Positions 8,954 to 22,272 of a stretch of 64,000 bases of DNA are shown piece after piece (position 1 is the first letter of the stretch; every line of letters begins with the position of its first letter). The translations under genes and the position numbers were made by a program. The notes below the pieces were generated by a model, which saw only the letters and a list, made by a program, of their open reading frames with translations, was not told where the DNA came from and ran no database searches. Source of the DNA: Mixta mediterraneensis (GTDB lineage Bacteria > Pseudomonadota > Gammaproteobacteria > Enterobacterales > Enterobacteriaceae); the NCBI RefSeq assembly GCF_014946725.1, contig NZ_JACFXY010000001.1:620001-684000 (forward strand), given 5' to 3'.

Positions 8954-11161
8954 TCAGAATCTGAAAGTCGCGGTGCCGACAATCTGGCGTTCAGCGCCCC
9001 AGTAACATGCGTATTCGCGATAGCAGCTGGCGACGTATTCGCGATCAAACAGGTTGTTGACGTTAACCCCTATCGACGACCCTGGCAAACCGAAGCGGCC
9101 TAAATCGTACTTCAGCGCAGCATCAACCGTGGTGTAGCCAGAAACATCAAAGTTCTGATTAACGTTATCACCAGTGCTATACAAGCCTTTGCTCTTACCA
9201 ACATAACGCACACCTGCCCCGACGGTTACGCCAGAAAGTGCCGTTTCATGGAAGGTGTAATCACTCCAGAGTGATGCCATATGCTTCGGCACCTGAACCG
9301 GCGTTTTTCCTTTCAGCGCAGTATCTTTGGTATATTCCGCGTCAGTGTAGGAGTAAGAAGCGATCAGGTTGATATTGGCGTTTAGCGCTGCTTTGGCTTC
9401 CAGTTCAACACCGCGAGAACGGATTTCACCGCTCTGAACGCTGGCAAACGGATGGCTGGTATCCGGGTCAGCCGTCAGGTTTTTGGTTTTCGTCAGCTGA
9501 TAAACCGCCGCGGTCATCACAACCGGACGATCTTTGGGAACGTATTTCACACCCGCTTCGTATTGCTTAGCGCGAGACGGATCAAATGCCTGACCACTCC
9601 AGGTCGAGCCTGCATTAGGAATGAAGGATTCGCTGTAGCTGAAATACGGGGCAATGCCGTTATCAAATACGTAGTTCAGACCGCCGCGCCAGGTAAAAGC
9701 CTGATCATTTTGACGATCAACCGAATCGGCTACGCGGTCATAAACCGAGGTCATGGCGTAATCGTAACGTCCACCCAGGGTTAATACCCAACGCTCCCAC
9801 TCCATCTGATCCTGCGCGTACAAACCGGTTTGTCGCTGCTTATTGAGATGCTGATAAGGCTCATCAAACGGCACCGTGCTGTCGTCGCCATAGCGTGGAT
9901 GAACAGCATTCAGGCTTGAGGCTGAGCCGAACTGGGCATCAATATCATTGCGGGTACGCTGGAAATCTACACCTAACAGCAGCGTATGATCGAGTTGACC
10001 GGTCGCGAACTTAGCCTGTGCCTGATTATCCACCGCAAACTGATTTAGTTTCTCATTAGAAATGGCCGAACCACGGGTAATCTCCTGGGTAGCCGGCAAG
10101 TAACCGTTGCCATAAATGCTGCGATAGTCAGTGCGCAAGTCGGCGTAGCGCAGATTCTGGCGCACCGTCCAGGTCTCGCTGAAACTATGCTCAACGTTGT
10201 AACCGACCATTTTGGTGTTGCGCGAGATTTTGTTGCTGTCCTCGCCTTCATCAAAATCCGTCGGTAATTTGTACTTGCTGCCGTCAGCGCGAATAATCGG
10301 CACAACCGTACCCTGGCGCGGTAACCAGCCGTAATAGCCGGTTTCCGGTTCGTTCTGAAAATAGGTCAGTAAATCGAAGCGGGTGTTCTCATCAGGACGC
10401 CAGCTGAACGACGGCGCAATGGTATAGCGCTTCTCTTTGTTCATGTCCTGCTGCGCATCCTGGCTGCGCGCCAGCCCGGTCAGACGATAGCTGTACACGC
10501 CGTCGTCATCCAGCGAGCCGCCAAAGTCGAAGCCGGTAGAAAACAGATTGTCGCTGCCCATCTGGAATTGCACTTCACGCAGCGTTTCCTGGGTAGGTCG
10601 CTTGCTTACTAACGAAACCACGCCGCCCGGATTGCTTTTGCCATACAGCACCGAAACCGGGCCGCGCAGCAGCTCCGCCCGTTCAAGGAAATAAGGATCG
10701 ACAGCGAATTCCGAGTAGTTATCTCCCTGCAACTTCAGACCATCCAGATACTGGTTGGTATTGGTTTCGCTAAAACCACGAATGGACAGCGCATCGATCA
10801 CATCCGAGCTACCGCGATTGCCGGTTAAGACGCCAGGCGTGTAGTTAAATGCCCCTTTAACGCTGGTGACGTTGCGCAACTCCATCTCTTCACGCGTAAC
10901 CACGGAAACAGACTGCGGATTTTTTTCGATTGGCGTATCGGTCTTGGTGCCGGTAGCGCTGCGTTTCGCAGCAACCGTTGCAGCAGGCCCCCAGGCGCTT
11001 TCCTGTTCTACGCCCCCGCCGCCATCTGCTGACACAACCATTGTTTTATCGGCAAAAGCCGATGCATTCAGGCTACTGAGCGCGACGGCAAGCATCATGG
11101 CCAGAGGCCGACGCGGAAAAACACTGTTTTTGTAACAAGGAAAAGCCGTTCGCGCATGCAT
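8954..11161 (-). CDS. fhuA: TonB-dependent ferrichrome outer-membrane receptor FhuA
   Basis: Outer-membrane TonB-dependent barrel for ferrichrome and the first gene of fhuACDB. The ATG at 11161, with GGGAGAC upstream, gives 735 residues (E. coli 747). A signal peptide ends around ASAFADK, followed by a TonB-box-like DKTMVVSAD and the plug domain (TPIEKNPQSVSVVTREEM ... GPVSVLYGKSNPGG). The barrel ends with the canonical Phe in ATFRF. The C-terminal cysteine pair (ASCYREYACYW) is kept, but the region matching E. coli extracellular loop 4 is shorter and has no cysteines. The upstream Fur box implies iron repression. Confidence 0.95.
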   Translation of the reverse strand: MHARTAFPCYKNSVFPRRPLAMMLAVALSSLNASAFADKTMVVSADGGGGVEQESAWGPAATVAAKRSATGTKTDTPIEKNPQSVSVVTREEMELRNVTSVKGAFNYTPGVLTGNRGSSDVIDALSIRGFSETNTNQYLDGLKLQGDNYSEFAVDPYFLERAELLRGPVSVLYGKSNPGGVVSLVSKRPTQETLREVQFQMGSDNLFSTGFDFGGSLDDDGVYSYRLTGLARSQDAQQDMNKEKRYTIAPSFSWRPDENTRFDLLTYFQNEPETGYYGWLPRQGTVVPIIRADGSKYKLPTDFDEGEDSNKISRNTKMVGYNVEHSFSETWTVRQNLRYADLRTDYRSIYGNGYLPATQEITRGSAISNEKLNQFAVDNQAQAKFATGQLDHTLLLGVDFQRTRNDIDAQFGSASSLNAVHPRYGDDSTVPFDEPYQHLNKQRQTGLYAQDQMEWERWVLTLGGRYDYAMTSVYDRVADSVDRQNDQAFTWRGGLNYVFDNGIAPYFSYSESFIPNAGSTWSGQAFDPSRAKQYEAGVKYVPKDRPVVMTAAVYQLTKTKNLTADPDTSHPFASVQSGEIRSRGVELEAKAALNANINLIASYSYTDAEYTKDTALKGKTPVQVPKHMASLWSDYTFHETALSGVTVGAGVRYVGKSKGLYSTGDNVNQNFDVSGYTTVDAALKYDLGRFGLPGSSIGVNVNNLFDREYVASCYREYACYWGAERQIVGTATFRF

Positions 11162-11206
11162 AAAAATGTCTCCCGGATAGAAGTAACTGGGCAGGCGAAT
11201 CGAAAC

Positions 11207-11225
11207 GATAATGATTATTATAACG
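11207..11225 (-). promoter_or_regulatory. Fur box upstream of fhuA
   Basis: GATAATGATTATTATAAC lies 46-64 bp upstream of the fhuA ATG. It matches the 19-bp Fur consensus, with nine consecutive matches at the left and scattered matches on the right, and overlaps the expected promoter. This supports iron-dependent repression of fhuACDB. Confidence 0.8.
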
Positions 11226-11318
11226 GTCGGATAATATGCGAAACGCAACTGTCACTGCAAGCATAAATCCCAGTGCTGACGCCGTTTGCCGCGCATTTAA
11301 CCCTTGTGGATTTGGCAC

Positions 11319-11345
11319 AAAAAAGGGCGCTCCCGCGCCCTTTTT
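11319..11345. terminator. Bidirectional-type terminator downstream of mrcB
   Basis: GGGCGC-TCC-GCGCCC hairpin flanked by A-runs on the left and T-runs on the right, so it looks functional in both directions. It lies 18 bp beyond the mrcB stop (leftward transcription) and upstream of the fhuA promoter, insulating the two. Confidence 0.85.
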
Positions 11346-11362
11346 ACTTACCGCTGAATTCT

Positions 11363-13870
<2,508 letters not shown>

Positions 13871-13968
13871 TGGTTTCATTCTCCAGGCATAGCTTATGGC
13901 TGCGCCTTTACTCTAACGATTTTATCGCATCCCGCCTGGCAGAACCCTCTGAATTCGGTCCAGCGTTC

Positions 13969-16413
13969 TCAACCTTGCGGGGAATATTTTTTCGTGCGCC
14001 GGGTGGGTAAAGCGCTTGTTGGATCATCAGGCCAGGGATGTCTGGGATAGCGCCCTTTCATCTCCTTTTGCACTTCCGGGTACGCACCACGCCAGAACGC
14101 AGCGAGGTCGCGGGTAATCTGTAGCGGACGCTGCGCCGGAGATAGCAGTTCCAGCACCAGCGGCACGCGTCCTTCTGCCACAGTGGGATTGGTCGCTTCG
14201 CCAAACATCTCCTGGATCCGCACCGCCAGCGACGGAGGCTTATCCGCATGATAGCGAACAGGCAGACGGCTTCCGGTTGGCACAGTGTAATGAGTTGGCA
14301 GCACAGTATCCAGCCGCTGACGTTGTGACCATGTGAGCAAATGTAATAGCGCGCTAACCAGATCCACCGACTGCAAGCCTTTCAGATCGCGCACCGCGCT
14401 CATTTGCGGTAAGAGCCAGCTTTCCAGCGAATCAAGCAGTGCGGCATCATTCATTGCTGGCCAGTTCTCCGCGGGCAACCATTCGGCTGCACAGTGTAAA
14501 CGCAGACGTAGCTGTTCCGCCGCTGGCGACCAGCCCAGCACCGATAACCCTTTTTCAGCGACCCAGCGCAACATCGCCGCATGCAATACTTCAGGCTCAG
14601 GTCGCGCCAGCGGCTGCGTTTTCAATACCAGCGCGCCAATCTGCTCACGTTTAAAGGCACGCAACGTGCCTTTTTCATCATCCCATTCCACTTCGGTTCG
14701 CCATTCGATCAGCGCCGGGCGTTGCTGACACAGCGCCACAATATCGATCGGCAACGCCAGCAGTATGCGCGCGTCTGGCGCGGCGCTGCCTTGCAATAAC
14801 GCGGGGGCAATCAGCCATTCGTTACGCGTCAGGCTATCTTGATCGTCCAGTTTCGCCCCTAACCCGTTGGCGAGCTGATAGCGTCCACTGCGATCGCGAC
14901 GTCGTGCCAGACGATCGCTGAAGCCAGCGGCCAGTAAGGCAGCAAAGCGAGCTTCATCGACCCGTCCGCCACTGACTTTCAGCCGATGTTGCCACTGCCG
15001 GGCGCGACGTTGCCATTGCGGCTGCGGTCGATACAGCGCTTCTCTGAGATCGGCGCTGCCGCTGCGCGGCGGATCTTCCAGAACCGCCACCAGCAAGGCG
15101 GCACTGGCAACGGCATCGGCATCTTGTCCCGCTGCGATCAGGATGGCGCTCAACCGCGGATCGCTACCCAGCTGCGCCATGCGGCGCCCTTGCGCGTTGA
15201 GTAACCCGTTGTCATCCAGCGCGCCAAGCTGAGTGAGTTGCTGCTGCGCGGCACGCAGAGATTTGCCGGGCGGCGGATCAATCCATTGCAACTGCTCTGG
15301 CTGCGTGCAACCCCATTGCAGTAATTCCAGCCACAGCGACGATAAATCGCTGTGCAGGATTTCCGCTTCGCTATGCGCCGCCGCGCGTGCTGCCTGTTCT
15401 GACGAGATAAGATGTAAGCAGATACCTGGCATCAGGCGCCCGGCGCGTCCGGCGCGCTGGGTCATTGACGCCTGGCTGATACGTTGGGTTTGCAGCCGTG
15501 TGACACCCGTGCGAGCATCAAACAATGCGCGGCGCTCCAGCGCGCTATCGACCACCAGACGAATACCTTCAATGGTCAGGCTGGTTTCGGCGATATTAGT
15601 GGCAAGCACCACTTTGCGTCGCCCGGCTGGCGCAGGAAGAATCGCGCGCTGCTGAGCCGCTAACGACAACGCACCATATAAAGGTGCCAGATCGATGTCG
15701 TCGGCAACACGGGATTCAAGCTCACGCTTCACACGCTCAATTTCCGCTACGCTAGGTAAAAACAGCAGCAAAGAGCCGCTTTCATCGCGCAACAGTTGCA
15801 GGACTTCGCGCGCAACCGCCTCTTCAAAGCGAACAGAGGGATTGAGCGAAGCGTAACGTCGCTCAACCGGATAACTGCGTCCTGCAGAAATAATTAAAGT
15901 CGCATCCGGCAGCATTGCCGCCAGGCGGGCGTTGTCGAGGGTGGCCGACATCAGCAAAATTTTCAGGTCCTCGCGCAGACCTTGCTGTACATCCAGCAGC
16001 AGCGCCAGCGCCACATCGGCCTGCAGGCTACGTTCGTGAAATTCGTCAAGGATCACCAGCGACACGCCATCCAGCATGGGATCCTGCTGCAACATGCGGG
16101 TGAGAATACCCTCCGTGACCACTTCCAGCCGGGTCGTGGCGCTGACGCAGCTTTCCCCACGCATCCGATACCCGACCGTTTCGCCAGGCGGCTGATTGAG
16201 CTGTTCCGCCAGTCGCTGCGCCACGTTACGTGCAGCCAGGCGACGCGGCTCCAGCATAATGATGCGACCAGGCAGTATCGCCTGTTCCAGTAATTGCAGC
16301 GGCAGCCAGGTCGATTTGCCTGCGCCAGTAGGCGCGGCCAGCAAGATTTGTGAGGCGCTTTCAAGCGCCGCCAGGATGTCAGGCAGCACCGCGCTGACAG
16401 GTAAATCACTCAC
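13969..16413 (-). CDS. hrpB: ATP-dependent helicase HrpB (DEAH family)
   Basis: DEAH-box helicase of the HrpA/HrpB group; its cellular role is poorly defined. Walker A APTGAGKST, the DEFH box in VILDEFHERSL, MSATL (motif III) and QRAGRAGR (motif VI) are all present, followed by the HrpB C-terminal domain ending RRTKKYSPQG. I chose the GTG at 16413, behind an AGGAG, giving VSDLPVSAVLPDIL as in E. coli and 814 residues; ATG codons further upstream lie in the hrpB-thpR divergent promoter. Confidence 0.93.
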   Translation of the reverse strand: MSDLPVSAVLPDILAALESASQILLAAPTGAGKSTWLPLQLLEQAILPGRIIMLEPRRLAARNVAQRLAEQLNQPPGETVGYRMRGESCVSATTRLEVVTEGILTRMLQQDPMLDGVSLVILDEFHERSLQADVALALLLDVQQGLREDLKILLMSATLDNARLAAMLPDATLIISAGRSYPVERRYASLNPSVRFEEAVAREVLQLLRDESGSLLLFLPSVAEIERVKRELESRVADDIDLAPLYGALSLAAQQRAILPAPAGRRKVVLATNIAETSLTIEGIRLVVDSALERRALFDARTGVTRLQTQRISQASMTQRAGRAGRLMPGICLHLISSEQAARAAAHSEAEILHSDLSSLWLELLQWGCTQPEQLQWIDPPPGKSLRAAQQQLTQLGALDDNGLLNAQGRRMAQLGSDPRLSAILIAAGQDADAVASAALLVAVLEDPPRSGSADLREALYRPQPQWQRRARQWQHRLKVSGGRVDEARFAALLAAGFSDRLARRRDRSGRYQLANGLGAKLDDQDSLTRNEWLIAPALLQGSAAPDARILLALPIDIVALCQQRPALIEWRTEVEWDDEKGTLRAFKREQIGALVLKTQPLARPEPEVLHAAMLRWVAEKGLSVLGWSPAAEQLRLRLHCAAEWLPAENWPAMNDAALLDSLESWLLPQMSAVRDLKGLQSVDLVSALLHLLTWSQRQRLDTVLPTHYTVPTGSRLPVRYHADKPPSLAVRIQEMFGEATNPTVAEGRVPLVLELLSPAQRPLQITRDLAAFWRGAYPEVQKEMKGRYPRHPWPDDPTSALPTRRTKKYSPQG

Positions 16414-16488
16414 AGCAAACTCCTGTTCCGCCTGTGCTAAGATGGCGCGCATTGTAGCATTCATCCGTGAGGATTGCCGGAGACCGCC

Positions 16489-17016
16489 ATGGTGACACAA
16501 CGCTTATTCTTTGCCATCAGCCTGCCCTGCGAGCTTCAGCAACAGCTGGTGCGCTGGCGAGCGGAAAATTTTGCTGAAGATGCCGGGCGCCCCGTTGTGG
16601 CCGCCAGTCTGCATATCACCCTGGCGTTTTTAGGTGAGGTTTCCGCAGAAACTTCACAGCGTCTGCAAACGCTGGCAGCGCGTATTATCCAGCCTGGCTT
16701 TGATCTGGACCTTGATGATGCCGGACACTGGCCGCGTCCCGGCGTGGTATGGTTAGGCTGCCAGCGTCCGCCACGTGCTTTGCTGCAACTTGCCAGCCTG
16801 CTGCGCGCGCAGGCGGCGCGTCACGGCTGCGCGCAAAGTCCACAGCCGTTTCATCCACACATCACATTATTACGCCACGCCAGCCAACCCGTTGCGCTGC
16901 CACCGCGCGGCTTTCACTGGCGTTTTCGCGCCACGCAGTTTTCTCTTTATGCTTCAGCATTCGCTAAAGGCCGCACGCGTTATCGTGCGCTGGCAAGCTG
17001 GCCGCTGCAGCCCTGA
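16489..17016 (+). CDS. thpR: RNA 2',3'-cyclic phosphodiesterase (LigT-like)
   Basis: 2H phosphoesterase that opens 2',3'-cyclic phosphates; the E. coli protein also joins tRNA halves in vitro. The two HxT motifs are HITLAFLG and HPHITLLRH. The ATG at 16489 follows GGAG by six bases and gives 175 residues (E. coli 176); an ATG at 16474 lacks a comparable site. It is divergent from hrpB and leads a short cluster with sfsA, 11 bp downstream. Confidence 0.93.
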   Translation: MVTQRLFFAISLPCELQQQLVRWRAENFAEDAGRPVVAASLHITLAFLGEVSAETSQRLQTLAARIIQPGFDLDLDDAGHWPRPGVVWLGCQRPPRALLQLASLLRAQAARHGCAQSPQPFHPHITLLRHASQPVALPPRGFHWRFRATQFSLYASAFAKGRTRYRALASWPLQP

Positions 17017-17027
17017 TCAGGAATCGT

Positions 17028-17732
17028 ATGCATTTTTCTCCGCCGCTCAAACCTGCCCGTTTACTTGCCCGTTACAAACGGTTTCTTGCCGATGTGCTCA
17101 CGCCGGAAGGTGAAACCCTGACGATTCATTGCGCAAACACCGGTGCGATGACCGGTTGCGCCACGCCAGGCGATACCGTGTGGTATTCCACATCGGACAG
17201 CCTGACGCGAAAATATCCGCACAGCTGGGAGATCACCGAAACACAAACCGGTCACTGGATCTGCGTTAACACGCTGCGCGCCAACCAGCTGGTACACGAA
17301 GCGCTGGAACAGCAGCGTATTCCAGAATTATCCGCTTACCCGCATTGCCAGGCTGAGGTGAAGTACGGCAGCGAAAATAGCCGAATTGATTTCCTGCTCA
17401 AGGCGAATGGCCTGCGCAACTGCTATATTGAGGTGAAATCCGTGACCCTTTTACATCAAGGAAAAGGCTACTTCCCGGATGCGGTGACGATTCGAGGCCA
17501 GAAGCATCTGCGTGAACTGAGCGCAGTTGCAGCAGAAGGTCATCGAGCCGTCTTGTTGTTTGCGGTTCTGCACTCGGGGATTGAGGACGTCTCCCCGGCG
17601 CGTCATATCGACGCCGCTTACGCAGAACAACTGGTCCAGGCGCAGCAGGAGGGCGTAGAAGTTTTGGCGTATCAGGCTGACTTATCGGTGACAGGAATGT
17701 GTCTGAAAACACCGCTTGCGGTAAGGTTGTAA
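17028..17732 (+). CDS. sfsA: DNA-binding protein SfsA (sugar fermentation stimulation)
   Basis: SfsA family protein of 234 residues, the same length as in E. coli, where overexpression stimulates maltose genes; it has an OB-like N-terminal part and a nuclease-like C-terminal part. Conserved blocks [41 protein letters not shown] and [10 protein letters not shown] are present; the last resembles a PD-(D/E)XK active site (Asp, Glu-Val-Lys). Probably cotranscribed with thpR. Function in the cell remains unclear even in E. coli. Confidence 0.93.
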   Translation: MHFSPPLKPARLLARYKRFLADVLTPEGETLTIHCANTGAMTGCATPGDTVWYSTSDSLTRKYPHSWEITETQTGHWICVNTLRANQLVHEALEQQRIPELSAYPHCQAEVKYGSENSRIDFLLKANGLRNCYIEVKSVTLLHQGKGYFPDAVTIRGQKHLRELSAVAAEGHRAVLLFAVLHSGIEDVSPARHIDAAYAEQLVQAQQEGVEVLAYQADLSVTGMCLKTPLAVRL

Positions 17733-17978
17733 TATCTTTAGCAATTATTTGTGCTAATTATGTTCTGAACAAGGCGCCAATTACGCTGTTCCTCACAGGC
17801 TTGTCAAGATGCGATCACGAATAATTGCCAACCTTGACTGCTTCTGTTATTTATAGCGGCCTGTTTTTTTCCCCGTTGGGGGATCGATGTACCCGAGAGA
17901 TGTCAAGAGCAGGCAAGCAGCAACGCACCTGCTGCAATAAGTTGAAGGGTATAGTGCGTGTTATCCAGGAGAAACAAC

Positions 17979-18434
17979 ATGCAAGAAGGGCAAAACCGTA
18001 AAACATCGTCCCTGAGTATTCTCGCCATCGCTGGGGTGGAGCCTTATCAGGAGAAACCGGGCGAAGAGTATATGAATGACGCCCAGCTGACCCATTTTCG
18101 TAAGATTCTGGAAGCCTGGCGTAATCAACTTCGGGACGAAGTTGATCGCACCGTATCGCACATGCAGGATGAAGCTGCTAACTTCCCGGACCCGGTTGAC
18201 CGTGCCGCGCAGGAAGAGGAGTTCAGCCTGGAGCTGCGTAACCGCGATCGCGAACGTAAACTGATTAAAAAAATCGAGAAAACGCTGAAGAAAGTTGAAG
18301 ACGACGACTTCGGCTATTGCGATTCCTGTGGCGTTGAGATCGGCATTCGCCGTCTCGAAGCCCGTCCTACCGCCGATTTATGCATCGACTGTAAGACGTT
18401 AGCAGAAATCCGCGAGAAACAAATGGCTGGCTAA
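17979..18434 (+). CDS. dksA: RNA polymerase-binding transcription factor DksA
   Basis: Cofactor of ppGpp that binds the RNA polymerase secondary channel. The ATG at 17979, preceded by AGGAGAAAC, gives 151 residues (E. coli 151) starting [11 protein letters not shown]. It has the coiled coil (about 33-108) whose tip carries the DPVDRA acidic motif, and a C-terminal zinc finger with CDSCG and CIDC. The 246 bp upstream contain no gene and presumably hold its promoter. gluQ follows after 73 bp, as in E. coli. Confidence 0.97.
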   Translation: MQEGQNRKTSSLSILAIAGVEPYQEKPGEEYMNDAQLTHFRKILEAWRNQLRDEVDRTVSHMQDEAANFPDPVDRAAQEEEFSLELRNRDRERKLIKKIEKTLKKVEDDDFGYCDSCGVEIGIRRLEARPTADLCIDCKTLAEIREKQMAG

Positions 18435-18507
18435 TGCCGCAGCCAATACATTGCCGCGCGGCGGGAGAACAACAGATTTTCTCGTTGCGCGGTAATTTCT
18501 AACGCAC

Positions 18508-19437
18508 ATGTTGACTTCATCTTGCATCGGGCGCTTCGCCCCCTCCCCTTCCGGTGAACTTCATTTTGGCTCGCTGATAGCAGCCTTAGGCAGTTACCTG
18601 AGCGCGCGTGCGCAAAACGGCCGCTGGCTGGTGCGCATTGAAGATATTGATCCACCGCGTGAAGTTCCGGGTGCCGCTACGCGTATTTTGCAGCAGCTTG
18701 AGCAATTTGGTTTGCATTGGGATGGCGAAGTCCTGTGGCAATCGCAACGCCATGACGCTTATCGTGAGGCACTGTCCTGGCTGCAACAGCATCGTCAGAG
18801 TTATTTTTGTACCTGTTCTCGCAGCCGTATTCAGCAGACAGGCGGCTTTTACGATGGTCATTGTCGCGATTTGCAGCAAGGCGCGGAAAATGCCGCATTA
18901 CGCCTGCGTCAGCATACCCCGGTTTTCGCTTTCAACGACTGCCTCCGTGGCACCTTACAGGTCGATCCACGCCTGGCGCAGGAAGATTTTATTATTCATC
19001 GCCGCGATGGTTTGTTCGCCTATAACCTGGCGGTGGTGGTTGATGATCATTTTCAGGGTGTTACGGAGATCGTGCGCGGGGCCGATTTAATTGAGCCAAC
19101 AGTGCGACAGATTGCGCTTTATCAACAGTTTGGATGGCCAGTGCCGGTCTATCTGCATCTGCCGCTGGCTATCAATCCTGATGGCAATAAGTTGTCGAAG
19201 CAAAATCATGCTCCCCCGCTGCCAGAAGGGGATGCGCGACCGTTGCTGGTACAGGCGTTACGCTTTCTTGGTCAGCAGGTTGATGAAAACTGGCAGGACG
19301 AAACGCAGGAGAAACTGCTGTCTCGCGCGGTGTCACAGTGGAATATCGCTTTGATCCCCCAGGACAACGCCCTGAAACCAGATGCCAGGACAACGGCATT
19401 CTCAAATGGTTCGCAACAGGCTATGATTAGCCGCTGA
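18508..19437 (+). CDS. gluQ: Glutamyl-Q tRNA(Asp) synthetase
   Basis: Truncated class I glutamyl-tRNA synthetase paralogue that attaches glutamate to the queuosine base of tRNA-Asp. It keeps the catalytic half only: [15 protein letters not shown] (HIGH-like) near the N-terminus, the zinc-site YFCTCSR ... YDGHCRD and KLSKQN (KMSKS-like). It has 309 residues, within the family range of about 290-310, and lacks the anticodon-binding domain of GltX. It sits between dksA and pcnB as in E. coli. Confidence 0.94.
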   Translation: MLTSSCIGRFAPSPSGELHFGSLIAALGSYLSARAQNGRWLVRIEDIDPPREVPGAATRILQQLEQFGLHWDGEVLWQSQRHDAYREALSWLQQHRQSYFCTCSRSRIQQTGGFYDGHCRDLQQGAENAALRLRQHTPVFAFNDCLRGTLQVDPRLAQEDFIIHRRDGLFAYNLAVVVDDHFQGVTEIVRGADLIEPTVRQIALYQQFGWPVPVYLHLPLAINPDGNKLSKQNHAPPLPEGDARPLLVQALRFLGQQVDENWQDETQEKLLSRAVSQWNIALIPQDNALKPDARTTAFSNGSQQAMISR

Positions 19438-19476
19438 TTTTACCACACCCTTTTTATGTCACTGTCGAGGTGTCCC

Positions 19477-20895
19477 ATTTTTACCCGAGTAGCTAATTTT
19501 TGCAGGAAAGTCCTTAAGCGTGACGACGAGGAGGCGCCAGCAGAGGTTGAACCAGAGCGTCTTATGACTATCATCCCTCGTGAAAGCCATACCATCTCAC
19601 GCAAAGACATCAGCGAAAATGCCCTCAAAGTGCTGTATCGCCTGAATAAAGCCGGTTATGAAGCCTATCTGGTAGGCGGCGGCGTGCGCGATTTGCTGCT
19701 GGGGCAAAAGCCGAAGGACTTCGACGTGACCACTAACGCCACGCCAGAGCAGATGCGTAAGTTGTTCCGCAACTGCCGTTTGGTAGGACGTCGCTTCCGT
19801 CTGGCCCATGTGATGTTTGGCCCGGAAGTGATCGAGGTGGCAACCTTCCGCGGTCACCATCAGGTTGCAGAGAACGCTGACGATCGCAATACTTCACAGC
19901 GTGCCCAGAGCGGTATGCTGCTGCGCGATAATATCTTTGGCACGATTGAAGATGATGCTCAACGCCGCGATCTCACCATCAACAGCCTGTATTACAGCGT
20001 GGCTGATTTTAGCGTGCGTGATTACGTTGGCGGCCTGCATGATTTGCAGGAAGGCATTATTCGTCTGATTGGCGATCCGGAAACGCGCTACCGCGAAGAT
20101 CCGGTACGAATGCTGCGCGTGGCGCGTTTTGCCGCCAGATTGAATATGCGCATAGCTCCTGAAACCGCTGAGCCGATTCCGCGTCTGGCCACGCTGCTGC
20201 GGGATATTCCGCCAGCGCGCCTGTTTGAAGAGTCGCTTAAGCTATTGCAGACCGGTTATGGCTACAGCACCTGGCTTAAACTGTGTGAATATCAACTGTT
20301 CCAGCCGCTATTTCCAACCTTAGCGCGTAATTTCACCGAAAAGGGTGACAGCTCAATGGAGCGGATGCTGGCACAGGTGCTGAAAAATACGGATACCCGC
20401 ATTCAGAATGATATGCGCGTTAACCCGGCGTTTCTGTTTGCCGCCATGTTCTGGTATCCACAGCTGGAAGCTGCAGAACAGATCGCGCAGGAAAGTGGCC
20501 TGACGTATTACGATGCCTTCGCGATGGCCATGAACGATACGCTGGACGAAGCCTGCCGCGCGTTGGCGATTCCAAAACGCATCACGTCGCTGATTCGCGA
20601 TATTTGGCAGTTACAGCTGCGTATGTCACGCCGCCACGGTAAACGTGCCTGGAAGCTAATGGAACATCCGAAATTCCGTGCAGCCTATGACCTGCTGGCG
20701 CTACGCGCTGACGTCGAGAACAACCCGGAACTGCTTCGCCTGAGTAAATGGTGGGGCGAATTCCAGGCTGCTGCGCCGCCACAGCAGAAAACCATGCTCA
20801 ACACGCTGGGGGACGATCCTGCGCCGCGGCATAAGTCACGCCGTCGTCCCCGTCGCTCGCCTGCTCCGCGTCGTGATAATCAAAACGCCTCATGA
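19477..20895 (+). CDS. pcnB: Poly(A) polymerase I
   Basis: Adds poly(A) tails to RNA and so promotes decay; it also affects ColE1-type plasmid copy number. I place the start at the ATT codon at 19477: GAGG lies six bases upstream, and ATT-TTT-ACC-CGA-GTA encodes the N-terminus (M)[12 protein letters not shown] of E. coli PcnB, which is known to begin at AUU. This gives 472 residues. The nucleotidyltransferase motif [10 protein letters not shown] is followed by Asp81 and Asp83 in KDFDVTT; the tail is Arg/Lys rich. The stop overlaps folK by ATGA. Confidence 0.93.
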   Translation: MFTRVANFCRKVLKRDDEEAPAEVEPERLMTIIPRESHTISRKDISENALKVLYRLNKAGYEAYLVGGGVRDLLLGQKPKDFDVTTNATPEQMRKLFRNCRLVGRRFRLAHVMFGPEVIEVATFRGHHQVAENADDRNTSQRAQSGMLLRDNIFGTIEDDAQRRDLTINSLYYSVADFSVRDYVGGLHDLQEGIIRLIGDPETRYREDPVRMLRVARFAARLNMRIAPETAEPIPRLATLLRDIPPARLFEESLKLLQTGYGYSTWLKLCEYQLFQPLFPTLARNFTEKGDSSMERMLAQVLKNTDTRIQNDMRVNPAFLFAAMFWYPQLEAAEQIAQESGLTYYDAFAMAMNDTLDEACRALAIPKRITSLIRDIWQLQLRMSRRHGKRAWKLMEHPKFRAAYDLLALRADVENNPELLRLSKWWGEFQAAAPPQQKTMLNTLGDDPAPRHKSRRRPRRSPAPRRDNQNAS

Positions 20896-21377
20896 CCCGC
20901 GTTTACCTTGCGTTAGGTAGCAACCTCGCCGATCCGCTGCATCAGGTGGATGCAGCTCTGGCGGCGCTGGATGCGTTGCCGGCTACGCAACGTATCGCCA
21001 CCTCAGCCTTTTATCGCACCCCGCCTTATGGTCCGCCGGATCAGCCGGATTATCTGAATGCTGCCGTCGCGCTTGAAACGCAGCTCACGCCAGGAAGCCT
21101 GCTCGATCACACCCAGCGCATTGAGCTGGAACATGGCCGCGTGCGTAAAGCTGAGCGCTGGGGCCCGCGCACGCTGGATATTGATGTAATGCTGTTTGGG
21201 GCTGCGGTGATCAACACCGAGCGCCTTATCGTGCCCCATTACGATCTGCTCAACCGTGCATTTATGCTGCTGCCGTTACTCGACATTGCCCCCGAGGCAA
21301 CCTTGCCGGATGGCCGCGCGCTCAGGTCGATTCTGGCAACGCTGGATACCAGCAGCATTCGTCTCTGGCATACCTGA
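20892..21377 (+). CDS. folK: 6-hydroxymethyl-7,8-dihydropterin pyrophosphokinase
   Basis: Transfers pyrophosphate from ATP to hydroxymethyl-dihydropterin in folate synthesis. 161 residues (E. coli 159). The HPPK signature [15 protein letters not shown] with its two Mg-binding Asp residues is intact, as is the N-terminal YLALGSNL. The ATG overlaps the pcnB stop by four bases, indicating translational coupling. Confidence 0.96.
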   Translation: MTRVYLALGSNLADPLHQVDAALAALDALPATQRIATSAFYRTPPYGPPDQPDYLNAAVALETQLTPGSLLDHTQRIELEHGRVRKAERWGPRTLDIDVMLFGAAVINTERLIVPHYDLLNRAFMLLPLLDIAPEATLPDGRALRSILATLDTSSIRLWHT

Positions 21378-21462
21378 GCCACACAATAGCACTTCTTTCA
21401 TTGCGCTCCCTGCCGCTATCCAGTAAACTTCGCCCATCAGAAATCCCTGAGTTGAGAATGTT

Positions 21463-22257
21463 ATGAAACCCACCACGATTTCCCATTTGCGTCAGTGGAA
21501 AGCGAGCGGTAAAAAATTCGCCACTCTGACCGCGTATGATTTCAGTTTTGCCCGCTTGTTTGCCAACGAAGGCATTCAGGTACTGTTAGTTGGTGACTCG
21601 CTTGGCATGACGGTTCAAGGCCACGATTCGACCTTGCCGGTCACCGTTAGCGATATTGCTTATCACACCGCTGCGGTGCGCCGTGGCGCGCCGCAATCGC
21701 TGCTGCTTGCCGACCTGCCTTTCATGAGCTATGCCACGCCAGAACAGACCTTCGATAACGCCGCACAGCTGATGCGCGCCGGCGCCAATATGATAAAAAT
21801 TGAAGGCGGCGAATGGCTGGCGGACACCGTGTGTATGCTCGCGGATCGGGCGGTGCCGGTTTGTGGACACCTGGGACTAACGCCTCAATCGGTGAACATC
21901 TTTGGTGGTTACAAAGTCCAGGGGCGTGATGAAGCGGGTGCAGAACGCGTCCTGGCTGATGCGCTGGCGCTGGAAGCTGCCGGTGCACAGTTGATGGTGC
22001 TGGAGTGTGTGCCGGTGTCGCTGGCAAAGCGTATTACCGAAGCGTTGACCATTCCGGTCATCGGCATTGGCGCCGGTAATGCCACTGACGGTCAGATCCT
22101 GGTGATGCATGACGCCTTTGGGATTACCGGCGGCCATATCCCGAAATTCGCTAAAAACTTCCTCGCCGAGACCGGCGATATTCGTGCAGCGATTCGCCAC
22201 TATATTGCCGAAGTGGAAGCTGGAACCTATCCAGCCGCTGAACACAGTTTCCAGTAA
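21463..22257 (+). CDS. panB: 3-methyl-2-oxobutanoate hydroxymethyltransferase
   Basis: First committed enzyme of pantothenate synthesis, making ketopantoate from ketoisovalerate and methylene-tetrahydrofolate. 264 residues, the E. coli length. Conserved blocks [36 protein letters not shown] (with the Mg-binding Asp) and [17 protein letters not shown] are present. It is followed 15 bp later by panC; panB, panC and panD form one cluster here, without the yadD gene that separates panC from panD in E. coli. Confidence 0.97.
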   Translation: MKPTTISHLRQWKASGKKFATLTAYDFSFARLFANEGIQVLLVGDSLGMTVQGHDSTLPVTVSDIAYHTAAVRRGAPQSLLLADLPFMSYATPEQTFDNAAQLMRAGANMIKIEGGEWLADTVCMLADRAVPVCGHLGLTPQSVNIFGGYKVQGRDEAGAERVLADALALEAAGAQLMVLECVPVSLAKRITEALTIPVIGIGAGNATDGQILVMHDAFGITGGHIPKFAKNFLAETGDIRAAIRHYIAEVEAGTYPAAEHSFQ

Positions 22258-22272
22258 CTCAGGAGAATTACT

